Shown here piece by piece: positions 46,587-54,261 of a DNA stretch of 64,000 bases. Made by a program: the position numbers and the translations under genes. Within the stretch, counting starts at the first letter, position 1, and every line of letters starts with the position of its first letter. The stretch lies in the NCBI GenBank assembly GCA_049323835.1, contig JBMOOJ010000077.1:1-64000 (forward strand), given 5' to 3'. This stretch comes from SG-bin9 sp049323835. GTDB taxonomy: Bacteria > Pseudomonadota > Alphaproteobacteria > Rhizobiales > Xanthobacteraceae. Under the pieces are notes generated by a model, which saw only the letters and a program-made list of their open reading frames with translations, made no database searches and was not told the DNA's origin.

Positions 46587-46868
46587 ATGAAAGAAGCCAA
46601 GCCACAAGCAGTCAGACCCGCAAGATCTGGCAAACCCGGTGGACTGAATGCCGAGATTCAATCGCGGATCGGGCATCAGTTGCGCGCAATGTATGACGAC
46701 GTGGTGCGCCAGGGTGTGCCGGATCGGTTTGCGGATCTGATCCGGAAACTTGACGGGCCGGACTCATCCGCATCCGGAACCGGAGACCCGTCTGGGCAGG
46801 GTGGAGGAGCGCCACATGCGGCGGCTTCTTCGTCAAACATTGCGGCAAAAACCGATGGGAGGGACTAA
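46587..46868 (+). CDS. nepR: Anti-sigma factor NepR
   Basis: A 93-residue protein that binds and silences EcfG until phospho-PhyR removes it. The conserved helical core is LNAEIQSRIGHQLRAMYDDV and VRQGVPDRFADLIRKLD (residues about 20-57). Flanks are low complexity, Ser/Gly/Ala-rich, as usual. Its stop codon shares the A of the ecfG ATG (TAATG), so the pair is translationally coupled, as expected for anti-sigma and sigma. Confidence 0.96.
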   Translation: MKEAKPQAVRPARSGKPGGLNAEIQSRIGHQLRAMYDDVVRQGVPDRFADLIRKLDGPDSSASGTGDPSGQGGGAPHAAASSSNIAAKTDGRD

Positions 46869-47413
46869 TGCCCCTCACCAACGCCCTTCGGGATGACATT
46901 CTGGCAACCGTGCCAAGTCTCCGCGCATTTGCGATGTCGCTCAGCGGCAACAGCGATCGCGCCGACGATCTGGTGCAGGAGACGCTGCTGCGCGCGCTTG
47001 CCAACATCGACTCCTTCCAGCCGGGCTCGAACCTGCCGGCGTGGCTATTCACGATTCTGCGCAACCTCTTCCGCTCCGATTACCGGAAACGGCGGCGCGA
47101 AGTCGAGGATACGGACGGCAGCTATGCCGAGACGCTGAAATCGCATCCGAGTCAGACCGGACACCTCGAGTTCGAGGAATTCCGTGCAGCACTCGATAAG
47201 CTGCCGCAGGATCAGCGCGAGGCCCTGATCCTGGTCGGAGCCTCCGGGTTCTCCTACGAAGATGCGGCCGCAATCTGCGGCTGCGCGGTCGGCACCATCA
47301 AGAGCCGCGTCAACCGCGCGCGTTCGAAGCTGAGCGCGATGCTCTACGTCGACAGCGCGGAAGATTTCGGTCCGGACAACACGGTCCGCGCGGTGATCGG
47401 CGGCGGCGGATAG
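46868..47413 (+). CDS. ecfG: General stress ECF sigma factor EcfG
   Basis: A 181-residue sigma factor of the ECF15 group. Region 2 spans about 15-80 (ADDLVQETLLRALANIDSFQ, NLPAWLFTILRNLFRSDYRK) and region 4 about 110-165 (LPQDQREALILVGASGFSYE, CAVGTIKSRVNRARSKL). It directs RNA polymerase to GGAAC-N16/17-CGTT promoters, several of which are seen around this locus. A perfect 14-bp terminator follows the gene. Confidence 0.97.
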   Translation: MPLTNALRDDILATVPSLRAFAMSLSGNSDRADDLVQETLLRALANIDSFQPGSNLPAWLFTILRNLFRSDYRKRRREVEDTDGSYAETLKSHPSQTGHLEFEEFRAALDKLPQDQREALILVGASGFSYEDAAAICGCAVGTIKSRVNRARSKLSAMLYVDSAEDFGPDNTVRAVIGGGG

Positions 47414-47447
47414 TCGCTGCTTCGATCGAGGCTTTTGCCTCCAGTAG

Positions 47448-47483
47448 AAAGAAAGCGGCCAGTTCGACTGGCCGCTTTCTTTT
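47448..47483 (+). terminator. Rho-independent terminator of nepR-ecfG
   Basis: A perfect 14-bp stem, AAGAAAGCGGCCAG (47448-47461) with CTGGCCGCTTTCTT (47467-47480), loop TTCGA, then TTT. With A-rich and T-rich ends it may also stop the small minus-strand gene that ends at 47520. Confidence 0.92.
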
Positions 47484-47519
47484 TGATGTCTCAGACGACT
47501 GGAGAGATGGCCTGGCTTG

Positions 47520-47603
47520 TCAGTTCAATCCGCCGAACGCCCAGATCAGGACAAGGATCGGAAGCGGAATACCCAAAAGCCAAAGCAGCAGATAGCGGCC
47601 CAT
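47520..47603 (-). CDS. 27-residue single-span membrane protein (unannotated type)
   Basis: A very short gene between ecfG and the sensor kinase gene. The product, MGRYLLLWLLGIPLPILVLI followed by WAFGGLN, is a single membrane helix. GGAGG stands 6 nt before the ATG, a near ideal ribosome site, and an EcfG-like promoter (47641-47665) lies 38 bp upstream. The next feature downstream is the ecfG terminator, usable in both directions. Function is unknown. Short size makes chance possible, but promoter, ribosome site and hydrophobicity agree. Confidence 0.65.
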   Translation of the reverse strand: MGRYLLLWLLGIPLPILVLIWAFGGLN

Positions 47604-47640
47604 ATCAACCCTCCAGACATCGTGACATTGATACCAAACC

Positions 47641-47665
47641 AATGTCCGGGAAGACGCTTTGTTCC
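47641..47665 (-). promoter_or_regulatory. EcfG-like promoter for the 27-residue gene
   Basis: Minus strand GGAAC (47665-47661), N16, CATT (47644-47641). The -10 variant CATT is the same as in the nepR-ecfG promoter. The -35 lies at the very 3' end of the sensor kinase gene region. Confidence 0.55.
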
Positions 47666-47667
47666 GC

Positions 47668-49332
47668 TCACGTGCGGTTCGCAGGCACCTGCAATTTTCC
47701 GGTCCGCAGGATTTCCGGCGCGTCGAGCACGGTGCTCATCGGCGCCGTGAGCTCATAGACATAGCTCACATCGGTGAAGTAGGTCTTCGACGCGCCACCC
47801 AGGGCTTCAGGCGCCACGCGCTCGAGCAGGATGCGCCCGAAATCGCTGTCCGCACGGCGCGTCGCTTCGCTGGTGTTGAATTCTTCCCAGCGAAAGTTGA
47901 AAACCGTGTTCGGCTCGTCGCCGCTCAGCGACCATTGCACGACAACGTTCGGATGCTTGCCGACCAGCGACAGTCCCTCATCCGAATGCGACGCGAGCTC
48001 GAAGAACAACAGCGCCAGGCTTTGCGCCGCTCGCGCGCTGACAACGAGATCGGGGCCGCTCAGCGAAATGCGTTCGGCGTGCGGAATCGCGCGGGCCTCG
48101 AACAGGCCCTTCAGCTTGACGCCTTGCCATTGGCTATCGCTGAGCAGCGTCACCACATGCGACATCGCGTGGATTCGGCCGATCAGAAGCTCGCGCGCGA
48201 CATTGAGATCGACGCCGGGCCGGATCGTCCGGGTGACGATCGACTGGATGACGGCGAGAATGTTCTTCACACGATGATTGAGTTCGTCGATGACAGCCGT
48301 CAAACGCCGCTCGAAATCGATCCGGGTTTCGATCTCGCGGGTCAGGCGCAGATTGCTGTGAACGACGTAGCCCAGCAGCCCGCAAACGACACTGGTGAGA
48401 GCGATGCCGATCAGCGCGACGATCCCTGCAATATCGCGCGCGCGGATCGACGGCTCGGTTTTCGGATAGTAGGTGAGCGTCCAGTCGCGGCCGCCGAAGA
48501 TCACGGTCCGCGCCCAGCCCTGCACGCCTTCCGGCTGGCGCACGGGCGCGGTCGTCACCTTACCTTCGGCATCCGCTCGCAGTTCTTGCGACGGGTTGCC
48601 CGGATCGATCAGCGAGACCGTGAACGGAGCGGTGCCATCGCTCGGCAGCATCAGCGGCGCAAGGTGATACGAAATGGAGATAAAGCCGAGAACGTCGTCC
48701 GAGGTGTCGCGCGTCACCGCAGCCGCCAGCACGACCCCCAGCGCACCATCGCTGATCAGGCGAAACGGGTTGGAACTGATCGGCTTGCCTTCCTTTGCGC
48801 TACGCGCGAGCACCGGCCCGAGATTGGGGCTTTTTTCGAGAGAACGGCCGGCGAGAGCCATGACACCCGGCGACTTGGGCTCGACGTCCATGATCACGAG
48901 CTGCGGCTCGCGGACCGCCGCAAGATCAAGCGGCGCGTCGTCAGACCCGCGCAGCACCGGCTTGGGATAGCCCGCACGCATGAGTTCTGCCTCGGCCGCG
49001 GCAAGGTCGCCGGGCTGGATGCGAGAAATCCAGCTCACCACAGCGAAATCGGTCCGCGAGGCCACGATGGCCGGGCGCAACGGCTTCAGCGTGTCGGATT
49101 GATAGAATGCCGGCGACCGGAACAGGCCGACCGCCACGCGCATCAAGAGCTCGCGTTCGCCGAGCCGGTCCTGAACCGCGCCCGCGTGACTGTCGATCGC
49201 CCGCGCCAGCGCGAGCTGATCGAGCGACTGCTCCTGGTCGTAAACGCGCAGCGCAGTGAGACCCGAGGCGAGCACCCCGAGCAAAGCCACCAGCGCAATC
49301 ATGATTCCCAGCCGGAGCACGCGCTTACTCAA
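47668..49332 (-). CDS. CHASE-domain HWE/HisKA_2 sensor kinase (PhyK-like), degenerate N-box
   Basis: A 554-residue membrane sensor. Spans at about 6-27 and 303-325 enclose a CHASE-type periplasmic domain (WISRIQPGDLAAAEAELMRA). The phosphorylated His is H353 in DELNHRVKNILAVIQSI, and the W-x-E of HWE kinases is WEE at 482-484. A G-box-like SDFGRILLE follows at 496-504. The usual N-box HELATNAxKYG reads FELASHSDEGL (444-454), with His in place of the metal-binding Asn. Position beside phyR-nepR-ecfG suggests it acts on PhyR, as kinase or perhaps only as phosphatase. Confidence 0.88.
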   Translation of the reverse strand: MSKRVLRLGIMIALVALLGVLASGLTALRVYDQEQSLDQLALARAIDSHAGAVQDRLGERELLMRVAVGLFRSPAFYQSDTLKPLRPAIVASRTDFAVVSWISRIQPGDLAAAEAELMRAGYPKPVLRGSDDAPLDLAAVREPQLVIMDVEPKSPGVMALAGRSLEKSPNLGPVLARSAKEGKPISSNPFRLISDGALGVVLAAAVTRDTSDDVLGFISISYHLAPLMLPSDGTAPFTVSLIDPGNPSQELRADAEGKVTTAPVRQPEGVQGWARTVIFGGRDWTLTYYPKTEPSIRARDIAGIVALIGIALTSVVCGLLGYVVHSNLRLTREIETRIDFERRLTAVIDELNHRVKNILAVIQSIVTRTIRPGVDLNVARELLIGRIHAMSHVVTLLSDSQWQGVKLKGLFEARAIPHAERISLSGPDLVVSARAAQSLALLFFELASHSDEGLSLVGKHPNVVVQWSLSGDEPNTVFNFRWEEFNTSEATRRADSDFGRILLERVAPEALGGASKTYFTDVSYVYELTAPMSTVLDAPEILRTGKLQVPANRT

Positions 49333-49531
49333 AATCGTGATGGATCGGATGCTTGTTCACGGGCTTCGGTCAAATCCCCGCCGGGGCGCTGTCGAGAAAA
49401 GGGACAAAAGAACAAGGGACACGCCGCAATTCCCGGTTGCAGGCTGCAGTGCCGCCTGCAGCGAGCCTGAGTATCTTAATTCTCGTTCCAAACCTTGGTT
49501 CCATCGGCGCAGATGAATCTTTTACCCGGCA

Positions 49532-49723
49532 TCAGCGCTGCCGCTCCGGATCAAAGTTGCTCGGCGGCGCCATGGCCGCCTTGCGCACGAGTTCGCTGAG
49601 TGGCGGGCGCGACATCCCGATATGATCCAGGCGCGGCTGCGCGCGGGCCAGGATCAGACCGACCACAATCAGGATAATGCCTGTGACGACGAGTCCCAGA
49701 AACATCTTGCCGTAGTCGAGCAT
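49532..49723 (-). CDS. Small single-span membrane protein (hypothetical)
   Basis: A 63-residue protein with one hydrophobic span (about 6-26, GKMFLGLVVTGIILIVVGLI) and a basic, soluble tail (LSELVRKAAMAPPSNFDPER). No family is recognised. A GGAAC-N16-GGTT sequence on the minus strand 29 bp upstream resembles an EcfG promoter with one -10 mismatch, which would place it in the general stress regulon like its neighbours. Confidence 0.65.
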   Translation of the reverse strand: MLDYGKMFLGLVVTGIILIVVGLILARAQPRLDHIGMSRPPLSELVRKAAMAPPSNFDPERQR

Positions 49724-49751
49724 CGTTCACGCACCCAGCGATATCGGGGCT

Positions 49752-49776
49752 AACCGCTTGAGCGCGGAAGCGTTCC
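49752..49776 (-). promoter_or_regulatory. Possible EcfG-like promoter (weak)
   Basis: Minus strand GGAAC (49776-49772), N16, GGTT (49755-49752). One mismatch in the -10. It faces the 63-residue membrane protein gene. Confidence 0.4.
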
Positions 49777-49889
49777 GATTTCCTTTGGCAGGATGGTGGA
49801 AAATCCCGGTCTGGAGGAAGGAAGCATCCCCGGCGGCCGCTGCCTCACCCCGGCAAGAGCGAGGCAGACCGGGTGCCGGACCGTTCCGG

Positions 49890-50189
49890 TCAGAGCTTCT
49901 CGATATTGCCGTCGCTGATGATCTCGATCTCGGTCGGCGACGCCTTGAACGGCGCCGAGAGCGATCGCCACACTTTCATGTGTGCCGAGCGGGCATGCGC
50001 GGCGAGGTCCTCGCGCGTCGCCCATCGCTCCACCACGACGAACCGGTTGGGGTCGTTCACGCTGACATGGCTGTCGTAGTAGATGCAGCCTTTCTCCTTC
50101 TGCGTCTCAGCAATGCACTCCTTCGCGCCGGCCAGATAAGCGTCGCGGTGTTCAGGCTTCACCTGTGTGGTGGCAACAACATAGATCAT
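49890..50189 (-). CDS. Antibiotic biosynthesis monooxygenase (ABM) family protein, copy 1
   Basis: A 99-residue dimeric alpha-beta barrel protein of the ABM/quinol monooxygenase (YgiN-like) type: MIYVVATTQVKPEHRDAYL, KGCIYYDSHVSVNDPNRFVV, VERWATREDLAAHARSAHM. Members oxidise quinols or act as small ligand-binding proteins, and the name does not imply antibiotic synthesis. It lies 15 bp after its paralogue, so the two form a tandem pair in one operon. Confidence 0.85.
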   Translation of the reverse strand: MIYVVATTQVKPEHRDAYLAGAKECIAETQKEKGCIYYDSHVSVNDPNRFVVVERWATREDLAAHARSAHMKVWRSLSAPFKASPTEIEIISDGNIEKL

Positions 50190-50204
50190 GGCGGCCTCCT
50201 CGCG

Positions 50205-50504
50205 TTACCGGATATCGACCTTTGCCGGGGTGATGATCTCGATCTTTGCCGGCGCGCTCATGCATTCCTTCACCACCTTGCGCCAGGCCCGCATGTGGTC
50301 GCTCGCGCCGTGCGGCCCGAGCGCATCCGTGTTCTCCCATTGCTCGACGAACACGAACTTCGCCGGATCGGTCACGCTCTCGTGCATATCGTACGCGATG
50401 CAGCCGGGCTCTTTCAGGGTCGCCGCGATGCAGACTTTTGCGCCGGCAATCAGCTCGGCGCGGGTTTCGGGCTTCACGGTGAGTGTGGCAACGACATAGA
50501 TCAC
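50205..50504 (-). CDS. Antibiotic biosynthesis monooxygenase (ABM) family protein, copy 2
   Basis: A 99-residue paralogue of the next gene with the same layout: MIYVVATLTVKPETRAELI, PGCIAYDMHESVTDPAKFVF, VEQWENTDALGPHGASDHM. By eye nearly half of the positions are identical between the pair, so they arose by an old tandem duplication. They may form a heterodimer. Substrate unknown; quinol or another small aromatic compound is typical for the family. Confidence 0.85.
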   Translation of the reverse strand: MIYVVATLTVKPETRAELIAGAKVCIAATLKEPGCIAYDMHESVTDPAKFVFVEQWENTDALGPHGASDHMRAWRKVVKECMSAPAKIEIITPAKVDIR

Positions 50505-50871
50505 GCGGCATTCCTCCGGTCGTTTTCAGGCTTCTTGGGCAGGGCCGGCCGCGGCCAGCGCCTTGAAATACCGGCAATTCTAGAGCTCGGATTACTGATT
50601 GCAACGCGCGGACGGCTCATCGGCGCCCAAACCGGCCGAAAACGGCCCAAAAAACCGAATCCGGGCTCATATTAATCTTGAAAGCGCCGTCTTCCTGTTC
50701 CATATGACCCGCACGACCTTGAGATTCATCAGGTCCCTGCAAGCTGCGTGTTCGAGCCCTCCATTGGGCCTCAGGCTTGCCCCCGTCTCGCCAACACACG
50801 ACACCCTAAACACGCTGGTGTCCCGAGACTTGCCCGTACCTGGCATTCCGCCAGGGACGCGCTCTCCTTTT
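50505..50871. other. 367-bp divergent region before the helicase gene
   Basis: No gene is seen. The helicase frame is open upstream to 50599, but that part has no helicase-like residues. A long untranslated leader is plausible for a cold-shock-type helicase mRNA. I see no clear promoter; ATATTAATCTTGAAAG near 50670 is the only AT-rich patch. Confidence 0.5.
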
Positions 50872-52308
50872 ATGGAAAGACCTCTTTTGACCTCCTTTCA
50901 GGATTTCGGCCTCGCCGATCCCATCGCCCGTGCGCTCAAGGAAGAAAACTACGTTACGCCCACGCCCATTCAGGCCCAGACTATCCCGATCGCCCTGACC
51001 GGCCGCGACGTGGTCGGCATCGCCCAGACCGGCACCGGCAAGACCGCCTCCTTCGCTCTCCCCATTCTGCACCTGCTGCTGCAATCGCGCGTCAGACCAC
51101 AACCGAAACACTGCCGCGTGCTGGTGCTGAGCCCGACCCGCGAGCTGTCGGGCCAGATTCTCGACAGCTTCAACGCCTATGGCCGGCATATGCGCCTGAC
51201 CTCGGCGCTCGCCATCGGCGGCGTGCCGATGGGCCGTCAGGTCCGCGCCGTCATGCAGGGCGTCGAAGTGATGGTGGCCACCCCCGGCCGCCTGCTTGAC
51301 CTCGTGCAGGGCAATGCGCTCAAGCTCAATCAGGTCGAGTTTCTCGTCCTCGACGAAGCCGACCGCATGCTCGACATGGGCTTCATCAACGACATCCGGA
51401 AAATCGTCACCAAGCTGCCGATGCGGCGGCAGACGCTGTTCTTCTCGGCCACCATGCCAAAGGACATCGCCGATCTCGCCGAGCAGATGCTGCGCGATCC
51501 GGCGCGCGTCGCCGTGACGCCGGTCGCCTCGACCGTCGACCGCATCGAGCAGCGCGTGATCCAGGTCGATCACGCGGCCAAGCCCGCCCTGCTCGCCAGG
51601 CTGCTGACGCAGGAACCGGTCAACCGCGCCCTTGTCTTCACCCGCACCAAGCATGGCGCCGACAAGGTGGTGAAGGGCCTCGCCAAGTCCGGCATCGCCG
51701 CCGAGGCGATCCACGGCAACAAGTCGCAAAACCACCGCGAGCGCGTGCTCGCCGCCTTCCGGTCCGGACAAATCCGGACCCTCGTCGCCACCGACATTGC
51801 CGCACGCGGCATCGACGTCGATGGCGTCAGCCACGTGGTCAACTTCGACCTGCCGAACGTACCGGAAACCTACGTCCATCGCATCGGCCGCACCGCCCGT
51901 GCCGGCGCCGATGGCATCGCGATCTCGCTCTGCGCCGGCCCCGACGAGCAGGGTTACCTGCGCGATATCGAGCGGCTGATCCGTATCAGCCTGCCGAAGG
52001 AAGATCTGCGGACCCCGGGCCAACGCGATGCGTCCCCCGCCCCGCATCATCGCCCGGGACGGGCACCGCATCACCATGGCCATGGTGGCCGGCCGCAGCG
52101 TGACGATGCGAGCCCCGCCTCGAAAGGACCGCGCCGGCGCCGGAAGCACGGCGGCGGTGGCCAGCCCAACCGGCACGATGCGCCCCGCCCGTCGCACGGC
52201 GGCAACCCATCGCATGGCGGCCAGAGTGATGGTATTCAGGGCGTCGCATTTTTGCGCCGCGACAGCCGGCCCGCGCAGCCGAACCGCAACCGTAACTCAC
52301 GCAGCTAA
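50872..52308 (+). CDS. DEAD-box RNA helicase (RhlE-like) with His/Gly-rich tail
   Basis: A 478-residue ATP-dependent RNA helicase. In order: Q motif FQDFGLADPIARALKEENYVTPTPIQAQT, Walker A AQTGTGKT (51-58), PTRELSGQI, DEAD (161-164), SAT, and HRIGRTARAG. The C-terminal 100 residues are basic and His/Gly/Pro-rich (HHHGHGGRPQRDD, PSHGGNPSHGG), likely an RNA-binding tail of low order. infA starts 23 bp after the stop and a cold shock gene follows, suggesting a role in ribosome assembly or RNA unfolding at low temperature. Confidence 0.93.
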   Translation: MERPLLTSFQDFGLADPIARALKEENYVTPTPIQAQTIPIALTGRDVVGIAQTGTGKTASFALPILHLLLQSRVRPQPKHCRVLVLSPTRELSGQILDSFNAYGRHMRLTSALAIGGVPMGRQVRAVMQGVEVMVATPGRLLDLVQGNALKLNQVEFLVLDEADRMLDMGFINDIRKIVTKLPMRRQTLFFSATMPKDIADLAEQMLRDPARVAVTPVASTVDRIEQRVIQVDHAAKPALLARLLTQEPVNRALVFTRTKHGADKVVKGLAKSGIAAEAIHGNKSQNHRERVLAAFRSGQIRTLVATDIAARGIDVDGVSHVVNFDLPNVPETYVHRIGRTARAGADGIAISLCAGPDEQGYLRDIERLIRISLPKEDLRTPGQRDASPAPHHRPGRAPHHHGHGGRPQRDDASPASKGPRRRRKHGGGGQPNRHDAPRPSHGGNPSHGGQSDGIQGVAFLRRDSRPAQPNRNRNSRS

Positions 52309-52331
52309 CCGCATTCGTTCTGGAGAACCCT

Positions 52332-52616
52332 ATGGCGAAAGAAGAGCTGATCCAGTTCGAAGGACTGGTCACCGAAATCCTCCCCGATGCCCGCTATCGC
52401 GTTCAGCTCGATGCCGGGCACGAGATCATTGCCTACACCGCGGGCAAGATGAAAAAGAACCGGATCAAGACGCTGGCCGGCGATCGCGTGACCATCGAGA
52501 TGTCTCCCTATGATCTGGAGAAGGGCCGGCTGATCTTCCGGCACAAGGATGAGCGTCCGGGCGGCGCGCCGGTGCCGCGAGGCGGTCAGGCGCGCGGCCA
52601 GTTCCGGCGCCGCTAG
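52332..52616 (+). CDS. infA: Translation initiation factor IF-1
   Basis: A 94-residue OB-fold protein that binds the ribosomal A site in initiation. The core MAKEELIQFEGLVTEILPDA, GHEIIAYTAGKMKKNRIK and VTIEMSPYDLEKGRLIFRHK matches IF-1. A C-terminal extension of about 20 residues (Gly/Arg-rich, ending GQFRRR) goes beyond the usual 72, so it may be a second IF-1-like copy rather than the main one. It is cotranscribed with the DEAD-box helicase. Confidence 0.9.
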   Translation: MAKEELIQFEGLVTEILPDARYRVQLDAGHEIIAYTAGKMKKNRIKTLAGDRVTIEMSPYDLEKGRLIFRHKDERPGGAPVPRGGQARGQFRRR

Positions 52617-52900
52617 CCTGCCTTCGGGGCAACCGGCGGCGCGGACATCCGCAGCCGTCGGCCCCGGTGATTGCGCCGCAATTGAGACAAATTGCCCGGT
52701 GCCAAAAAAACGATCCGCTCCGGATTGTTTCAGGCTTTCTTTTCGCCTAAACTTTCCGGCATCGATTTTCGGCCGGACGTGACATGAGCTACCACCGGTA
52801 CAGCCGGTTTAGACGCTGACGACCTCACCCAAAATTCGATATCACCAACCCGCTTCGCCGTGGGTTTTGACGCGACTTAAGTATCGAAAAGGACTTCCCC

Positions 52901-53113
52901 GTGAGCATGGGAACAGTGAAGTGGTTTAACGCGACTAAGGGCTACGGCTTCATCCAGCCGGATGATGGCGGCAACGATGTGTTCGTGCACATCAGCGCCG
53001 TCGAGCGCGCCGGTCTCGGCACGCTGCGCGAAGGGCAGAAGATCAGCTACGAAATCGTCGCCGATCGCCGTTCGGGCAAGTCGTCCGCTGACAATCTGCG
53101 CGCCGCAGGCTAA
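52901..53113 (+). CDS. cspA: Cold shock protein (CspA family)
   Basis: A 70-residue single-stranded nucleic acid chaperone: GTVKWFNATKGYGFIQPDDG (RNP1 is KGYGFIQ) and DVFVHISAVERAG (RNP2 is VFVHIS). GTG at 52901 has AAGGA at good distance; ATG two codons later is the alternative. About 280 bp of leader separate it from infA, with the hairpin AACCCGC...GTGGGTT close to the start, consistent with the structured leaders of cold shock mRNAs. A terminator follows at 53168. Confidence 0.94.
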   Translation: MSMGTVKWFNATKGYGFIQPDDGGNDVFVHISAVERAGLGTLREGQKISYEIVADRRSGKSSADNLRAAG

Positions 53114-53167
53114 CACGTTCCGCGGTCCGGCCGCGGTCAACGCAACAACTGCTGGCAAGATGGCGAA

Positions 53168-53192
53168 GGGCCGCGTGATGCGCGGCCCTTTT
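53168..53192 (+). terminator. Rho-independent terminator of the cold shock gene
   Basis: The stem GGGCCGC (53168-53174) with GCGGCCC (53182-53188), 7-nt loop, then TTTT. Confidence 0.85.
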
Positions 53193-53276
53193 GCTTTTGG
53201 TGGCTGGTATTGACGATCAGCCTTGGTGCTTTGCGTTAACGGCGGCGTTGCGCGCGCCCCGAACCAGGCTGCTGCC

Positions 53277-54251
53277 TCACTGCATTGCCGCGACCTTGAT
53301 GCCGGTCGGGCCAAGGATCACCACGAACAGAACCGGCAGGAAGAACACGATCATCGGCACGGTCAGCTTCGGCGGCAGGGCCGCCGCCTTTTTCTCCGCC
53401 TCGTTCATGCGGGAGTCCCGGCTCTCCTGCGCCAGCACGCGCAGGGTCTGCCCGAGCGGTGTGCCGTAGCGTTCCGATTGCATCAGCGCGAGGCAGACCG
53501 ATTTGATATTCTCGAGCCCCGTGCGTTTGGCGAAGTTCTCGTATGCCATCCTGCGATCCTGAAGATACGACAGTTCGGCCGTCGTCAGCGTGAATTCTTC
53601 CGCCAGCGGAATCGACTGCGAACCGATCTCCACCGAGACGCGGCGGAAAGCCGCCTCGATCGACATGCCGGACTCGACGCAGATCAGAAGCAGGTCGAGC
53701 GCATCGGGGAAGGCGCGCTTGATTGACAGCTGCCGCTTGCTGATCTTGTTCTTCAGGAACAGCATCGGCGCCTGCATGCCGAGCAGCGCCGCCATCAGGC
53801 ACATGCCGATCTTGATCGTCGGCGACTGATCGCTGTTGAGCACAAAGAAAATATATATCGCCGAGACGATCAAGAACACGATCGGAGTGACGAGCCGGAA
53901 GAACAGGAACGTGACATACGGGGCCTGCCCGCGATAGCCGGCCATGACGAGTTGATCGCGCGCCGCTTCCTGGCCCACCCATTTGCCAAGATTGAAATCG
54001 TCGACCACCTTCTGCACGACCTGCTTCGGGCTTTGGCGCAGCGACACTTTTTCCGATCTCGCGAGCCGATCGCGCTCGCGCTGCCGAATCCGTTCCCGCT
54101 CGCTGGCGACAGCCTTCATGCGCTTCGCCAGGCCGCCGCCGGAGAGCATCGGCATGGCCAGCGTGTAGATGGTTGCAGTCACCGCGATGGCCGCGAGCAT
54201 CATCGCCATGAAGCGGGGATCGTGGAACTTGGTGATGATGAGTTCGAGCAC
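53277..54251 (-). CDS. tadC: Tad/Flp pilus assembly membrane protein TadC
   Basis: A 324-residue T2SSF-domain platform protein of the Flp pilus machine. The N-terminal span (about 15-35) and two or three C-terminal spans frame the cytosolic segment FPDALDLLLICVESGMSIEAAFRRV and ELSYLQDRRMAYENFAKRTG typical of TadC. It pairs with TadB in the inner membrane above the ATPase CpaF. It is the last gene of the minus-strand cpa/tad operon, 10 bp after tadB. Confidence 0.94.
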   Translation of the reverse strand: MLELIITKFHDPRFMAMMLAAIAVTATIYTLAMPMLSGGGLAKRMKAVASERERIRQRERDRLARSEKVSLRQSPKQVVQKVVDDFNLGKWVGQEAARDQLVMAGYRGQAPYVTFLFFRLVTPIVFLIVSAIYIFFVLNSDQSPTIKIGMCLMAALLGMQAPMLFLKNKISKRQLSIKRAFPDALDLLLICVESGMSIEAAFRRVSVEIGSQSIPLAEEFTLTTAELSYLQDRRMAYENFAKRTGLENIKSVCLALMQSERYGTPLGQTLRVLAQESRDSRMNEAEKKAAALPPKLTVPMIVFFLPVLFVVILGPTGIKVAAMQ

Positions 54252-54261
54252 GGCACCCTCT

